From a bacterium (GTDB taxonomy: Bacteria; Planctomycetota; UBA1135; GCA-002686595): 64,000 nt of DNA. Numbering within the stretch: position 1 is the first letter of the stretch; each line of letters begins with the position of its first letter. Below are positions 26,624 through 36,089 of the stretch, piece by piece. The stretch spans positions 1 through 64,000 of the forward strand of contig JAAELL010000348.1 of the NCBI GenBank assembly GCA_024226735.1, written 5' to 3'. Position numbers and translations under genes: made by a program. The notes under the pieces were generated by a model. The model was not told where the DNA came from, searched no databases, and saw nothing but the letters and a program-made list of their open reading frames with translations.

Positions 26624-27787
26624 ATGAGCGACGCCAGCCCCTCCCCGCATCCCCGTTCGAGTCACGGCTCAGCGCCCGATCTCGCCCGCCGCGATCTCCT
26701 CAAGCGCGTCGCGATCGGCGGCGCCGCCGCGGGAGGCCTCGCCGCCTGCGGCCCGGCGTCCTCGGGGGGCCCCGCGGCGACGCATACGACCGAGCGCGTG
26801 CGCTGGCGCCTCGCCTCGAGCTTCCCCAGCTCGCTCGACACGATCTACGGCGCGGCCGACGTCCTCTCCGAACGCGTCGCCGCGATGACGGGCGGCAACT
26901 TCGAAATCCGCGTCTACCAGGCGGGCGAGCTCGTGCCGGCGCTGCAAGTGATGGACGGGGTGCAGAACGGCTCGGTGCACGTCGGCCAGACCGCGGGCTA
27001 CTACTACACCGGCAAGAGCCCCGCGCTCGCGTTCGACACGTGCGTGCCGTTCGGCCTGACCGCGCGCCAGCAGAACGCGTGGCTGCACGAGGGTGGTGGC
27101 CTCGAGGTCATGCGCAGGATGTACGCCGACTTCAAGATACTCAACTTCCCGTGCGGCAACACCGGCGCGCAGATGGGCGGCTGGTTCAAGCGCGAGATCG
27201 GCGGCATCGCGGACATGAAGGGGCTCAAGATGCGCATCCCCGGCCTGGGCGGAAAGGTGATGGACGCTCTCGGGGTCGCGGTCCAGGTGCTCGGTGCGCC
27301 CGAGATCTATCCGGCGCTCGAGCGCGGCGCGATCGATGCGACCGAGTGGGTCGGGCCGTACGACGACGAGAAACTGGGCTTCCACAAGATCGCCAAGCAC
27401 TACTACTACCCCGGGTGGTGGGAGCCGGGCCCGTCGCTGTCGTTCCTCGTCGGACGCGGGGCCTGGGATGCGCTGCCCGCGGCCTACCAGCAGGTCTTCA
27501 CCGCAGCTTCGCAAGAGGCGGCGAGCGCCATGCAGTCACGCTACGACGCCAAGAACCCCGCGGCCCTCGCGCGACTGGTCGACGCGGGCGTCGCGCTGCA
27601 CCCGTTCGCCGACGACATCCTGCGCGCCGCGCGCGAGGCGTCCGAACAGATCCTGTCCGATCAGGCCGCCAGCGATGCGGGGTACAAGTCGATGCTGGAG
27701 GGCTGGCGCGCATTCCGCGAGCAGTCCTTCCGCTGGTTCGGCCGGGCCGAGCTCGCCTACGCGAACTTCGCGTTCCGGGGCGCCTGA
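26624..27787 (+). CDS. dctP: TRAP transporter substrate-binding lipoprotein DctP
   Basis: Binds an acidic substrate outside the inner membrane for a TRAP (sodium-driven) importer. The 387-residue precursor has a Tat motif RRDLLKR (22-28) followed by a lipobox LAAC (39-42), so it is probably a Tat-exported lipoprotein. DctP features: ADVLSERVAAMTGG, KGLKMRIPGLGG with the carboxylate-binding Arg, and ATEWVGPYDDEKLGFHKIAKHYYYPGW, typical of the TakP-like branch. Start at 26624 has AGGA 8 bases upstream. The beta-lactamase/NamZ fusion begins 1 base after its stop. Permeases (dctQ, dctM) lie 5 kb away on the other strand. Confidence 0.92.
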   Translation: MSDASPSPHPRSSHGSAPDLARRDLLKRVAIGGAAAGGLAACGPASSGGPAATHTTERVRWRLASSFPSSLDTIYGAADVLSERVAAMTGGNFEIRVYQAGELVPALQVMDGVQNGSVHVGQTAGYYYTGKSPALAFDTCVPFGLTARQQNAWLHEGGGLEVMRRMYADFKILNFPCGNTGAQMGGWFKREIGGIADMKGLKMRIPGLGGKVMDALGVAVQVLGAPEIYPALERGAIDATEWVGPYDDEKLGFHKIAKHYYYPGWWEPGPSLSFLVGRGAWDALPAAYQQVFTAASQEAASAMQSRYDAKNPAALARLVDAGVALHPFADDILRAAREASEQILSDQAASDAGYKSMLEGWRAFREQSFRWFGRAELAYANFAFRGA

Positions 27788-27788
27788 C

Positions 27789-30077
27789 GTGCGCCGCCAC
27801 GCACGACTCGTCCTTCTTCTGCTCGCCGCGGCGTGTTCACGGACCGGCGCCCCGCCGGCGCCCGCGCGTGGCGTGCCTCTCGACTTCTCCGCCGCGGAGA
27901 GCGCGATCGAGGAAGCGATCGAGGCGGGACACCTGCCCGGCGCGGTGCTGCTCGTCGGCCGCGGAGACGCGATCCTGCACCGCGCGGCGTACGGCAACCG
28001 CCGCGCCGCGCCCGTGCCCGAGGCGATGACGGTCGATACCGTCTTTGACCTCGCCTCGCTCACCAAGGTCGTCGCGACGGCGACGAGCGTCGTGAAGCTC
28101 GTCGAGGACGGGCGCGTGCGCCTCGACGCGCCGGTGCAGGAGTATCTTCCGGAGTTCGGAACGAACGGGAAGGAGGCGATCACGGTCGAGCACCTCCTGC
28201 TCCATCGCGGCGGCCTGATCCCCGACAACTCCCTCTCCGACTACGCCGACGGACCCGCCCAGGCCTGGGAGCGCATCTGCGCCCTCGAGCCGCGCGCCGA
28301 GCCGGGCACGAGCTTCACCTACACCGACGTCGGCTTCATCGTCCTCGCGGCGCTGGTCAAGGCGGTCGATGGCAGGGCGCTGGACGCCTTCGCCCGCGAG
28401 GAGCTGTTCGAGCCGCTCGGCATGGGCGACACGACGTTTCGCCCAGGACCCGAGCTCGCCGCGCGCTGCGCCCCGACGGAGCGACGCGAGGGACGCTGGA
28501 TGCAGGGCGAGGTCCACGACCCGCGCGCCTTCGCGCTCGGGGGCGTCGCCGGCCACGCGGGGCTCTTCTCGACCGCGGACGATCTCGCGCGCTATTGCCA
28601 GGCGATCCTGGCCGGCGGCGAGCTCGGCGGCGCGCGCGTCCTGACGCGTTCGACGGTGGACGAGATGACCCGGCCGCGCTGGCTGCCCGACCGCACGGGC
28701 GGACGCGGGCTCGGCTTCGATTTCGACACGCGCTACTCGTCGGCGCGGGGCTCCTTTCCGCGCGGGACGACGTTCGGCCATACCGGCTTCACGGGGACAT
28801 CCTTCTGGCTCGACCCGCGCACGGGGAGCTACGTGGTCCTGCTCTCCAGCCGCGTGCATCCGGACGGCTCGGGCAACGTGATCGAGCTGCGGCGCGCCGT
28901 CGCGTCGGCCGTCGCCAGCGCCCTGCGTCCACGCCATGCGCCCGGTCCGGTCCGCACCGGGTGCGACGTCCTCGCGGACGAGGACGCCGCGCGCTTCGCG
29001 GGCGCGACCGCCGGCCTGATCACGAACGTCACTGGCCAGACCCGCGAAGGTCGCTCGACGATCGACGTCCTGGCCCGTTCTGAACACGTTCAACTCGCGA
29101 AGATCTTCAGCCCCGAGCACGGCTACTTCGCAGCGCTCGAAGGCGACGTCGACCACGCGACCGACCCCGCGACGGGCCTTCCCGTCTACAGCCTCTACGG
29201 CGACACGCGCAAACCGACCGCCGAGATGCTCGCCGGCATCGATACGCTCGTCTTCGACATCCAGGACGTCGGCACGCGCTTCTACACGTACATGACGACG
29301 CTCGGCTACGCGATGGAAGCGGCGGCCGAGCACGGGGTGCGCGTCGTCGTGCTCGACCGCCCGAATCCGATCACCGGCGTACTGACCGGTGGCCCGAGCA
29401 CGGACCCCGAGCGCCTGTCGTTCATCGCCTACAAGCCCATCCCGATCGTCCACGGGATGACGATCGGCGAGCTCGCGCTCCTGTTCAACGCCGAGTACGG
29501 CGGCATCGGCTGCGAGCTCGAGGTCGTCCAGATCGACGGCTGGAAGCGCGCGATGTGGCTCGACGAGACGGGCGTGCCGTGGGTCAACCCCTCGCCGAAC
29601 ATGCGCAACCCCACCCAGGCGCTGCTCTACCCGGCCATCGGCCTGCTCGAGGGCGCGAACCTCTCGGTCGGGCGTGGAACCGACCAGCCGTTCGAGGTCC
29701 TGGGTGCGCCGTGGATCGACGGGCCGGCGCTCGCAGACGCGTTGAACGCGGCGCGCCTGCCGGGGCTCGCGTTCACCTCGATCGCATTCACCCCCGACGC
29801 GAGCAAGTTCGAGGGCGAGCGCTGCGGCGGCGTCTACGTGCGCGTCACGGGCCGCGACGCGGTGCGGCCGGTCACCGCCGGGCTGACGATCGCGTGGCAC
29901 CTCGGCCAGCTCTTCGGCGACGCCTTCGAGATCGCCGCCGTCGACACCCGCATGATCTCCCGCTCGACGTGGGAGGCTCTGGTCACGAGCGAGGATCCGA
30001 GCGGGCTAGCGGCGACCTGGAGTACGTCCCTCGCGGACTTCGAGCGCCTGCGGGCGCGGCACCTGCTCTACGATTGA
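27789..30077 (+). CDS. Fusion lipoprotein: serine beta-lactamase-like domain + NamZ (DUF1343) exo-muramidase
   Basis: A 762-residue exported protein (GTG start; lipobox LAAAC, residues 12-16). Residues about 30-385 are a class C beta-lactamase/penicillin-binding-like domain with SLTK (90-93), YTD (178-180) and HTG in GHTG (330-333). Residues about 389-762 are DUF1343, the family of B. subtilis NamZ, an exo-beta-N-acetylmuramidase; the FSPEHG motif (Glu443) is the likely catalytic site. In Bacillus the separate genes amlC (beta-lactamase fold) and namZ share a muropeptide-recycling cluster, so this fusion probably trims peptidoglycan fragments. It is separated from dctP by 1 base, strongly suggesting joint expression. 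Confidence 0.9.
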   Translation: MRRHARLVLLLLAAACSRTGAPPAPARGVPLDFSAAESAIEEAIEAGHLPGAVLLVGRGDAILHRAAYGNRRAAPVPEAMTVDTVFDLASLTKVVATATSVVKLVEDGRVRLDAPVQEYLPEFGTNGKEAITVEHLLLHRGGLIPDNSLSDYADGPAQAWERICALEPRAEPGTSFTYTDVGFIVLAALVKAVDGRALDAFAREELFEPLGMGDTTFRPGPELAARCAPTERREGRWMQGEVHDPRAFALGGVAGHAGLFSTADDLARYCQAILAGGELGGARVLTRSTVDEMTRPRWLPDRTGGRGLGFDFDTRYSSARGSFPRGTTFGHTGFTGTSFWLDPRTGSYVVLLSSRVHPDGSGNVIELRRAVASAVASALRPRHAPGPVRTGCDVLADEDAARFAGATAGLITNVTGQTREGRSTIDVLARSEHVQLAKIFSPEHGYFAALEGDVDHATDPATGLPVYSLYGDTRKPTAEMLAGIDTLVFDIQDVGTRFYTYMTTLGYAMEAAAEHGVRVVVLDRPNPITGVLTGGPSTDPERLSFIAYKPIPIVHGMTIGELALLFNAEYGGIGCELEVVQIDGWKRAMWLDETGVPWVNPSPNMRNPTQALLYPAIGLLEGANLSVGRGTDQPFEVLGAPWIDGPALADALNAARLPGLAFTSIAFTPDASKFEGERCGGVYVRVTGRDAVRPVTAGLTIAWHLGQLFGDAFEIAAVDTRMISRSTWEALVTSEDPSGLAATWSTSLADFERLRARHLLYD

Positions 30078-30079
30078 AC

Positions 30080-31432
30080 GTGTTCAAAAAAACCTCACGT
30101 GGGCTCGCCCCCGCCCTGATCATCCCGCTAGTTGCCCCGTCGGCGTGCCGAGCGCCCGCCGCACACGACGCGCCGCGCCAGCCCAACGTGGTCCTGATCA
30201 TGGCCGACGACCTCGGCTACGGCGAGCTCGGCTGCACCGGCCACGCGACGTTCCGCACGCCGGTGCTCGACGGCCTCGCGGCACGCGGGCTCCGCTTCAT
30301 CGACTATCACTCGAATGGCGCTGTGTGCTCGCCGACGCGCGCGGCGCTGATGACGGGCCGCTACCAGACGCGCGCGGGCATCGAGGGTGTCGTGACCGCC
30401 AAGTCACATCGCGACACCGGCTTGGCGCTCGAGGAGTCGACGCTGGCGGAGGAGCTGGGCGCCGCCGGCTACGCGACAGCCCTCTACGGCAAGTGGCACC
30501 TCGGCTACAGCCCCGACTTCAACCCCGTGCACCAGGGCTTCGACGAGTTCCGCGGGTTCGTCAGCGGCAACGTCGACCTCTTCAGCCACATCGACCAGGT
30601 CGGCATGCTGGACTGGTGGCACGACGACACCCTACGGCCCGAGCCCGGGTACGTGACCGAGCTGATCACCGACCACGCCGTACGCTTCGTCACCGAGCAC
30701 GCGAGCGAGCCGTTCTTCCTGTACCTGCCCCACGCCGCGCCACACTACCCCTACCAGGGCCCGCACGACGCGGGCTACCGCGAGGTCGGCGACCCGAAGC
30801 CCGTCGGGGGCGTCGTTCCCGACAAGGCCCGCGCCTACCGCGAGATGGTCGAGTCGCTGGACGCCCAGGTCGGCCGGATCCTCGATACGCTCGACGAGCT
30901 CGACCTGAGGGACGACACGCTCGTGATCTTCTGTTCCGACAACGGCGGCACCGGCAGGCACGGCTCGTCGAACGGTCCGCTGCGCGGCAAGAAGGGGCAG
31001 TTCTACGAGGGCGGCCACCGCGTGCCGTGCATCGTGAGCTGGCCCGGACGCATCGCGGCTGGCCGGGTTTCGGACGAGCCCGTCATGAGCATCGACTTCG
31101 CGCCGACGTTGCTGCGTCTGGCGGGCGCGCGCGAATCGTCCGCCACCGATGGCGTCGACCTCCGCGGCCACTGGCTCGACGGCGCCCCTGTCGTTGAGCG
31201 CGCGCTGTTTTGGCGCCGGTCCAGCCAGGGTCGCTACGCGGTGCGGCGGGGCGGGTGGAAGCTGCACCGCTCCTCGAAGCGCGCGGACCTCGAGCTATTC
31301 GACCTGCGCGCCGACCCGGGCGAGACGACGGACCTGGCGTCCGCGCATCCCGAGCGCGTGAGCGCGCTGCTCGCCGAGTACGAGGCTTGGGAGAGCGAGG
31401 TCACCGCGGGCGTACAGCCACGGGCGAAGTGA
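30080..31432 (+). CDS. Secreted arylsulfatase-type sulfatase
   Basis: Hydrolyses sulfate esters. From the GTG at 30080 the product has 450 residues: signal peptide (1-25 region), metal-binding MADDLGYGELG (41-51), and the formylglycine signature C83-S-P-T-R87 followed by LMTGRY, then HAAPHYPY, CSDNGG and LRGKKGQFYEGG. All active-site elements are intact, so it needs a formylglycine-generating enzyme, not present in the window. A TTG at 30074 overlapping the previous stop is an alternative start. It is third in the dctP operon; the sulfated substrate is unknown. Confidence 0.93.
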   Translation: MFKKTSRGLAPALIIPLVAPSACRAPAAHDAPRQPNVVLIMADDLGYGELGCTGHATFRTPVLDGLAARGLRFIDYHSNGAVCSPTRAALMTGRYQTRAGIEGVVTAKSHRDTGLALEESTLAEELGAAGYATALYGKWHLGYSPDFNPVHQGFDEFRGFVSGNVDLFSHIDQVGMLDWWHDDTLRPEPGYVTELITDHAVRFVTEHASEPFFLYLPHAAPHYPYQGPHDAGYREVGDPKPVGGVVPDKARAYREMVESLDAQVGRILDTLDELDLRDDTLVIFCSDNGGTGRHGSSNGPLRGKKGQFYEGGHRVPCIVSWPGRIAAGRVSDEPVMSIDFAPTLLRLAGARESSATDGVDLRGHWLDGAPVVERALFWRRSSQGRYAVRRGGWKLHRSSKRADLELFDLRADPGETTDLASAHPERVSALLAEYEAWESEVTAGVQPRAK

Positions 31433-31448
31433 GCGAGTCCCGCGCACG

Positions 31449-32177
31449 TCAGGTGCGCAGCAGCCTCTGCAAGAACGTGCGCGGCCGTTGGTACGCGAAG
31501 ATCCGCTCCTCGCCAAACCGGCACACGTGCGCATCCGGACCGTAGCGTCCCCAGGCGAACCCGTCGCCCTCGCGTGCGTTGCGCAGGTCGACGATCTCGA
31601 AGGTCGCGTCGAGCTCGGCCGCGAAGCGCTCGAGGTGCCTGTCGCCCGACGCCCGGCACGCGGCGACTGTGCGCGCGCCGTCGCTGCCGTCGTCCCAGAT
31701 GTTGACGACGTCGTCGTTCGAGACGCGGTCGATCCCGCTCGAGAACGGCGGGCCCGCCATCTTCAGGGTTTCGCGCACGAACCGCTCGAGGCTCTCCGAC
31801 TGATAGACGAGCACGGGCGGATCGTGGCTGACGAAGAACACCGGACCGAAGTTGGTGCTGCTGGACGTGATGTCGGCGACCCAGGAATTGCCGTAGCCGT
31901 CCTCCGCGATCGCGATCGGGCACGAGAACAGCTCGGCGAACTCGTAGTCATCGACCCCGACGAAATCGATCTCGGGCACGAGTCCCGAGCCCGCGAAGCC
32001 ACGCGCGAAGCCGAGTGCTGCGCGCACGTCGTCACTCAGCGTCGTGGGCAGCGCAGCTTCGAAGGCGCGCAAGTCCACGTCCGAGAGCGCGGGCTTGAGC
32101 TCGAGGCGAGCGAACGCTCCAGAGCCGCTGTCCGTGCGCAGTCCATCGGCCTTGTGTAGGGTCTCGAGCAGGGTCAT
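31449..32177 (-). CDS. SMI1/KNR4 (SUKH) family protein
   Basis: The 242-residue protein resembles the SUKH fold: FEAALPTTLSDDVRAALGFARGF near the start, DFVGVDDYEFAELFSCPIAIAEDGYGNSWVADI, and FFVSHDPPVLVYQSESLERFV. Bacterial SUKH proteins are often immunity proteins against polymorphic toxins, but no toxin gene is adjacent here, so it may be a stand-alone regulator or orphan immunity protein. The start at 32177 has GGAG 8 bases upstream; the longer frame to 32297 adds 40 non-conserved residues. It follows dctM by 147 bases on the same strand. Confidence 0.8.
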   Translation of the reverse strand: MTLLETLHKADGLRTDSGSGAFARLELKPALSDVDLRAFEAALPTTLSDDVRAALGFARGFAGSGLVPEIDFVGVDDYEFAELFSCPIAIAEDGYGNSWVADITSSSTNFGPVFFVSHDPPVLVYQSESLERFVRETLKMAGPPFSSGIDRVSNDDVVNIWDDGSDGARTVAACRASGDRHLERFAAELDATFEIVDLRNAREGDGFAWGRYGPDAHVCRFGEERIFAYQRPRTFLQRLLRT

Positions 32178-32324
32178 CGGGGCATCTCCTGCATCGCAGA
32201 TCGACTGCGGAAATGGGCATCTTGAGACGAGATCGGATTGGCTCGAATCGAGGCGAGAGAGCGGCCCCCATCCACTAGTGGCTGTCGGAGTAGTCACGAT
32301 TCGCGAGCCACCCTTCCACCTGAG

Positions 32325-33656
32325 TCAATCCGAGATCATCGACGTCACGATCTCGGGGAACGCGACGACGAGCCCGAGCGCAATCAGCTGGATCGCGATG
32401 AACGGCACCACGCCGCGGTAGATCGCGGTGGTCGGAATCTCTTTCGGGGCGACGCCGCGCAGGTAGAAGAGCGAGAACCCGAACGGCGGCGTCAGGAACG
32501 AGGTCTGCAGGTTCATCGCGATCATCACGCCGAACCACACCATGTCGTCGTCGGTGATCCCGAGGGCGCGCGCCGCCGGCACGATCAACGGCAGGATGAT
32601 GAAGGCGATCTCGAAGAAGTCGATGAAAAAGCCGAGCACGAAGATCGTGACGTTGGTCGCGATCAAGAGGCCGACGATGCCGCCGGGCAGATTCGTCAGG
32701 AGATCCTCGATCCACACGTCGCCGTAGACGCCACGGAACACGAGCGCGAACGCAGTCGAGCCGATCAAGATGAAGATGACCATCGACGTGAGCCGCATCG
32801 TCTCCTGCATCGTCCCTTCGATGGCGGCGCGCGTCAGCCGCCGGTTGGCCGCCGCCAAGATCAACGCGCCGACCGCTCCGAGCGCGCCCGCCTCGGTCGG
32901 GGTCGCGACGCCGACGAAGATGCTGCCAAGCACGAGCACGATCAGGATCAGCGGCGGCAAGAGCACCTTGACGACCGACCTCGCGAGCGAGCCCGCATGT
33001 GCGTCGCGCTCTTCTTTCGGGATCGCCGGGGCGAGCTCCGGCCGCACCAGCGCAATCACCGCCACGTAGAGCGCGAACAACAACGCCAGCCCGAGCCCGG
33101 GAATGAGCGAGCCGACGAAGAGATCACCGACGCTGACGCTGAGCTGGTCGGCGAGCACGATCAGCACGATGCTGGGCGGCACGATCTGTCCGAGCGTTCC
33201 CGACGCCGCGATGACGCCCGTCGCGAGCGTCTCAGCGTAGCCGTAGCGCTGCATGATCGGCAGCGAGATCATCCCCATCGCGACGACCGAGGCGCCGACG
33301 ACTCCGGTGGCGGCCGCGAGCAACGTCCCGACGAACACGACCGCGAGCGCGAGCCCGCCGCGCATCGGCCCGAACAGCAAGCCGATCGTGCGCAAGAGGT
33401 CTTCGGCGAGCTTCGAGCGCTCGAGCATCGTGCCCATGAAGATGAAGAAGGGCACGGCGAGGAGCACGTAGTTCGACATGACGCCGAACACTCGTTCCGG
33501 GAAAGCGTACAGGAGCGACCATTCGAAGTAGCCCTGCGCGACGCCGATGAAAGCGAAGACGAGCGCGGTGCCGCCGAGCGAGAACGCCACGGGATAGCCC
33601 GCGAAGATCAACACGAACACACACGCGAACATCAACGGGCCGAGGTAGTCGCCCAT
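32325..33656 (-). CDS. dctM: TRAP transporter large permease DctM
   Basis: Twelve-helix subunit that couples sodium influx to substrate import. The 443-residue protein shows the family segments PFFIFMGTMLERS, GMISLPIMQRYGY, ASGTLGQIVPPSIVLIVLAD, TPTEAGALGA and NLQTSFLTPPFGFSLFYLRG. Its ATG at 33656 overlaps the dctQ stop by one base (TGATG); a GTG one codon upstream is also possible. With dctQ it forms the membrane half of a TRAP system whose likely binding protein is encoded at 26624-27787. Confidence 0.95.
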   Translation of the reverse strand: MGDYLGPLMFACVFVLIFAGYPVAFSLGGTALVFAFIGVAQGYFEWSLLYAFPERVFGVMSNYVLLAVPFFIFMGTMLERSKLAEDLLRTIGLLFGPMRGGLALAVVFVGTLLAAATGVVGASVVAMGMISLPIMQRYGYAETLATGVIAASGTLGQIVPPSIVLIVLADQLSVSVGDLFVGSLIPGLGLALLFALYVAVIALVRPELAPAIPKEERDAHAGSLARSVVKVLLPPLILIVLVLGSIFVGVATPTEAGALGAVGALILAAANRRLTRAAIEGTMQETMRLTSMVIFILIGSTAFALVFRGVYGDVWIEDLLTNLPGGIVGLLIATNVTIFVLGFFIDFFEIAFIILPLIVPAARALGITDDDMVWFGVMIAMNLQTSFLTPPFGFSLFYLRGVAPKEIPTTAIYRGVVPFIAIQLIALGLVVAFPEIVTSMISD

Positions 33657-34258
33657 CACACTCCGCCGTGCGGCTCCCGTCCCTTCGCTGTCTCTTGGAC
33701 CTGTGCGGCCGCGAGCTCCTCGAGACCGATCGCACGCGCGTCGTGACCGCGCAGGAGCGCCGCGTTCTTGATGATCTCCGACAGCCCCTGCAACAGGAGC
33801 AGGAGGAACGCGATCGGCACGACCGTCCGAATCGGATAGCGCGCCAGTCCTCCAGGGTCGGGCGAGATCTCGCGTACCGCCCACGACTCGCGCACGCTAG
33901 GGATACTGAAGGCGACACCGAGGACGCAGAACGGCACAAGCAGCAAGGCGCCGCCCAGAAGATCGATCCACGCCTTCGCACGCGCGGACAGGCGCCCGTA
34001 CAGGACGTCGACCCGCACGTGCGCACCGGCGCGCAGCGCGTAGGGCGCGCCGAGCAGAAACACGAGGCTGAACAGGTACCATTGCAGCTCGATGTAGGCG
34101 TTGGACGACAGGTCGCGCCCGACGTAACGGCCGAGGAAGCGCGCGACGGCGTTGAACGCGCCGACGAGCACCATCGCGAACGCGAGCCAGCCGGCCAGCC
34201 GGCCGAGGCGGCGGTTGAAGGCGTCGATGCGCCGCGCGAGGGTGAGCCAGGGCGTCAT
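33656..34258 (-). CDS. dctQ: TRAP transporter small permease DctQ
   Basis: Four-helix small subunit of a TRAP importer. The 200-residue protein has the characteristic second-helix region YIELQWYLFSLVFLLGAPYALRAGAHVRVDVLYGRLS. It precedes and overlaps dctM and lies 39 bases downstream of the first HEAT/VWA gene on the same strand, so it could be read through from that long gene run, although the functions look unrelated. Confidence 0.94.
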   Translation of the reverse strand: MTPWLTLARRIDAFNRRLGRLAGWLAFAMVLVGAFNAVARFLGRYVGRDLSSNAYIELQWYLFSLVFLLGAPYALRAGAHVRVDVLYGRLSARAKAWIDLLGGALLLVPFCVLGVAFSIPSVRESWAVREISPDPGGLARYPIRTVVPIAFLLLLLQGLSEIIKNAALLRGHDARAIGLEELAAAQVQETAKGREPHGGV

Positions 34259-34297
34259 GGGGGCGCGAAGATACCGAGGTGAGCGGCGATCCGCACG

Positions 34298-36088
34298 TCA
34301 GCGCACGAACACCATCTCGCCGCCGGTCTCGCTCGTCAATGCCTCGAGCACGCTCCCGTCCCAGCCCACGGCGACGCAGTGGATGACGACGCCACGCAGC
34401 TCGTTCCAGCGCCGAACGTTCCTGATGATGCTACGCGGGTTGCTGATCCCCTCGGTCGGCTCGCCGTCGCTGAGCAGCACGATCGTGTCGACCTCCGGGT
34501 CCCGGAACGCGGCCTTGAGGGCATCGTGCATGTTCGTCCCACCCAGCTCGCGCAATTCTCGGACGGCGCGGCGGGCGCGCTTGCGATTCTGCTCGTCCAT
34601 CCGCACGAGGTGCGGCTGCCAGGCGCTGACGTACGACTCGAAGAAGATCATGTTGACGTACTCGCCGTCACGAGTCGCGTCGATCGCCGCGAGCATCTCG
34701 CGCTGCATGCGCTCGAGCCGCCGCTCGTCCCGCATCGACCCCGAGATGTCCAACACGAACACGACGCGGTCCGAGTCGTAGCGCAGGCCGTAGAACTTCG
34801 GCGCCGCCTTCGTCGGTGCCGAGGCGCGCGCCGCGCGCCGGACACGGGCCGCCTCGAGTGCCGCCCCCCGCGCGGGCAGTGTGAACGTCTCGTGCTCGCC
34901 CTCCCACCACAGCTTCCAACGCTTGACTCCCTCGCCGTGGTCGAGCCCGGTCAGCTCGACGAGGGCCTGGTGGGCGACGGGCCGCAGCCGCACGCTGTCG
35001 TGCTCCAGGCGGGCGATCAGGTGCGGGATGGCCGCGCGCAGGCGGCGCCTGTTCGCCCCCTCCATCGCGCGCCTGCGAACGGTGGGGTGCCGATCCCCGA
35101 TGAGCTCGACCAAGAGCTCGCCCGAGGTGTCGTCGCGCCCCTCGGCGAGCGCCAGGGCCGCGCCGAGGCGCAACGCGAAGTCGTCGCCACCCACGGCCCG
35201 CACCAGGTGCGGGTGGAAGTCGGGCGAGCTGAGCCGCGCCGATGCCAGCGCGCGGAACGCCGCGCAGCGCACCGCCGCCGACCCCTTGCGCTTCAGCCGC
35301 TCGAGCGTGGGCAAGTGGCTCTCGCCGCGGTTGCGCATCGCATCGATCGCCGCGACCGCGACGATGGGACTCTTGCCGCCCATGGCCTTCTTCAAGAGTG
35401 CGGTCGTCTTGTCACCGGGGTGCAGGGCGACGGCGGCGACGACCATCGCACGCACTTCCTCGGGCGTCTTCGAGCTGCGCACGGCCGCGTGCAGCGTCTT
35501 CTGCGACTTGTCGTCGCGAAACGCCCCCAGCGCCCGCGCACCGACGTGGGATGGACCGGACACGCCAGGCCGGTAGTGATCCAGGAGGAGCTCGAGTGCC
35601 TCCTTGGTCTTCGCCGCGCTCAGCACGTCGACGAGGCCGCCGACCGCGATCTGGCGCGTCAGCTCGTCGGGGCAGTCATCCATGACTGCCTCGAGCGCCG
35701 GGACGGCCGCGGCCCCGAACGCGACGAGCGCGCGCGCTGCCGGTCGGCTCATGAACGTGCCGTCCGCGCGCGCGTAACCGGCGAGGAACTTCAGAGCCGA
35801 GCCTTCGAGCTGAGGCACGCCCGCGAAGTGCCGCAGCGCGTGCACGGCGCGCGGTCGGAGCACGATCGGAGCTCGCTCGGCGCTATCCAACAGGCCGTTG
35901 AGCGCCATGCGCGAGCGGCGCTTGCCGACGATGTCGAACACGTCGAGATCCAAGCCTTCTTCGCCGGCGATGATCTTCGCGACGAGCACGGCGGTATCGT
36001 CGTCTTGCGCCGCACTGAGCGGCGAGGCCAGCGGCGAGACGAACACGAGAGAGCACGCGAGGATCGCGCGCAGGATCCTTTGGGTCAC
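34298..36088 (-). CDS. Secreted HEAT-repeat + von Willebrand A protein (paralogue 1)
   Basis: A 596-residue exported protein (GTG start; signal peptide 1-27). Residues about 30-400 are alpha-helical HEAT-like repeats; then a short linker with TGLDHG and a Trp cluster (RWKLWWEGE); then a VWA domain (about 430-596) with an intact MIDAS site DISGS (447-451), a conserved Thr in GGTNMHDAL and LLSDGEPTEG. It ends ETGGEMVFVR, a motif shared with its two neighbours. It starts 1 base after paralogue 2, so they are co-translated. VWA domains usually bind protein partners through a divalent metal; the function here is unknown. Confidence 0.85.
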   Translation of the reverse strand: MTQRILRAILACSLVFVSPLASPLSAAQDDDTAVLVAKIIAGEEGLDLDVFDIVGKRRSRMALNGLLDSAERAPIVLRPRAVHALRHFAGVPQLEGSALKFLAGYARADGTFMSRPAARALVAFGAAAVPALEAVMDDCPDELTRQIAVGGLVDVLSAAKTKEALELLLDHYRPGVSGPSHVGARALGAFRDDKSQKTLHAAVRSSKTPEEVRAMVVAAVALHPGDKTTALLKKAMGGKSPIVAVAAIDAMRNRGESHLPTLERLKRKGSAAVRCAAFRALASARLSSPDFHPHLVRAVGGDDFALRLGAALALAEGRDDTSGELLVELIGDRHPTVRRRAMEGANRRRLRAAIPHLIARLEHDSVRLRPVAHQALVELTGLDHGEGVKRWKLWWEGEHETFTLPARGAALEAARVRRAARASAPTKAAPKFYGLRYDSDRVVFVLDISGSMRDERRLERMQREMLAAIDATRDGEYVNMIFFESYVSAWQPHLVRMDEQNRKRARRAVRELRELGGTNMHDALKAAFRDPEVDTIVLLSDGEPTEGISNPRSIIRNVRRWNELRGVVIHCVAVGWDGSVLEALTSETGGEMVFVR

Positions 36089-36089
36089 T

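Noticed and set aside
32268-32318. CCACTAGTGG palindrome between the SUKH gene and dctM as a decayed copy of the palindromic repeat
   Set aside because: Only about 7 bases (CCACTAG) match the repeat ends; neither the core nor GTGTGAT is present.
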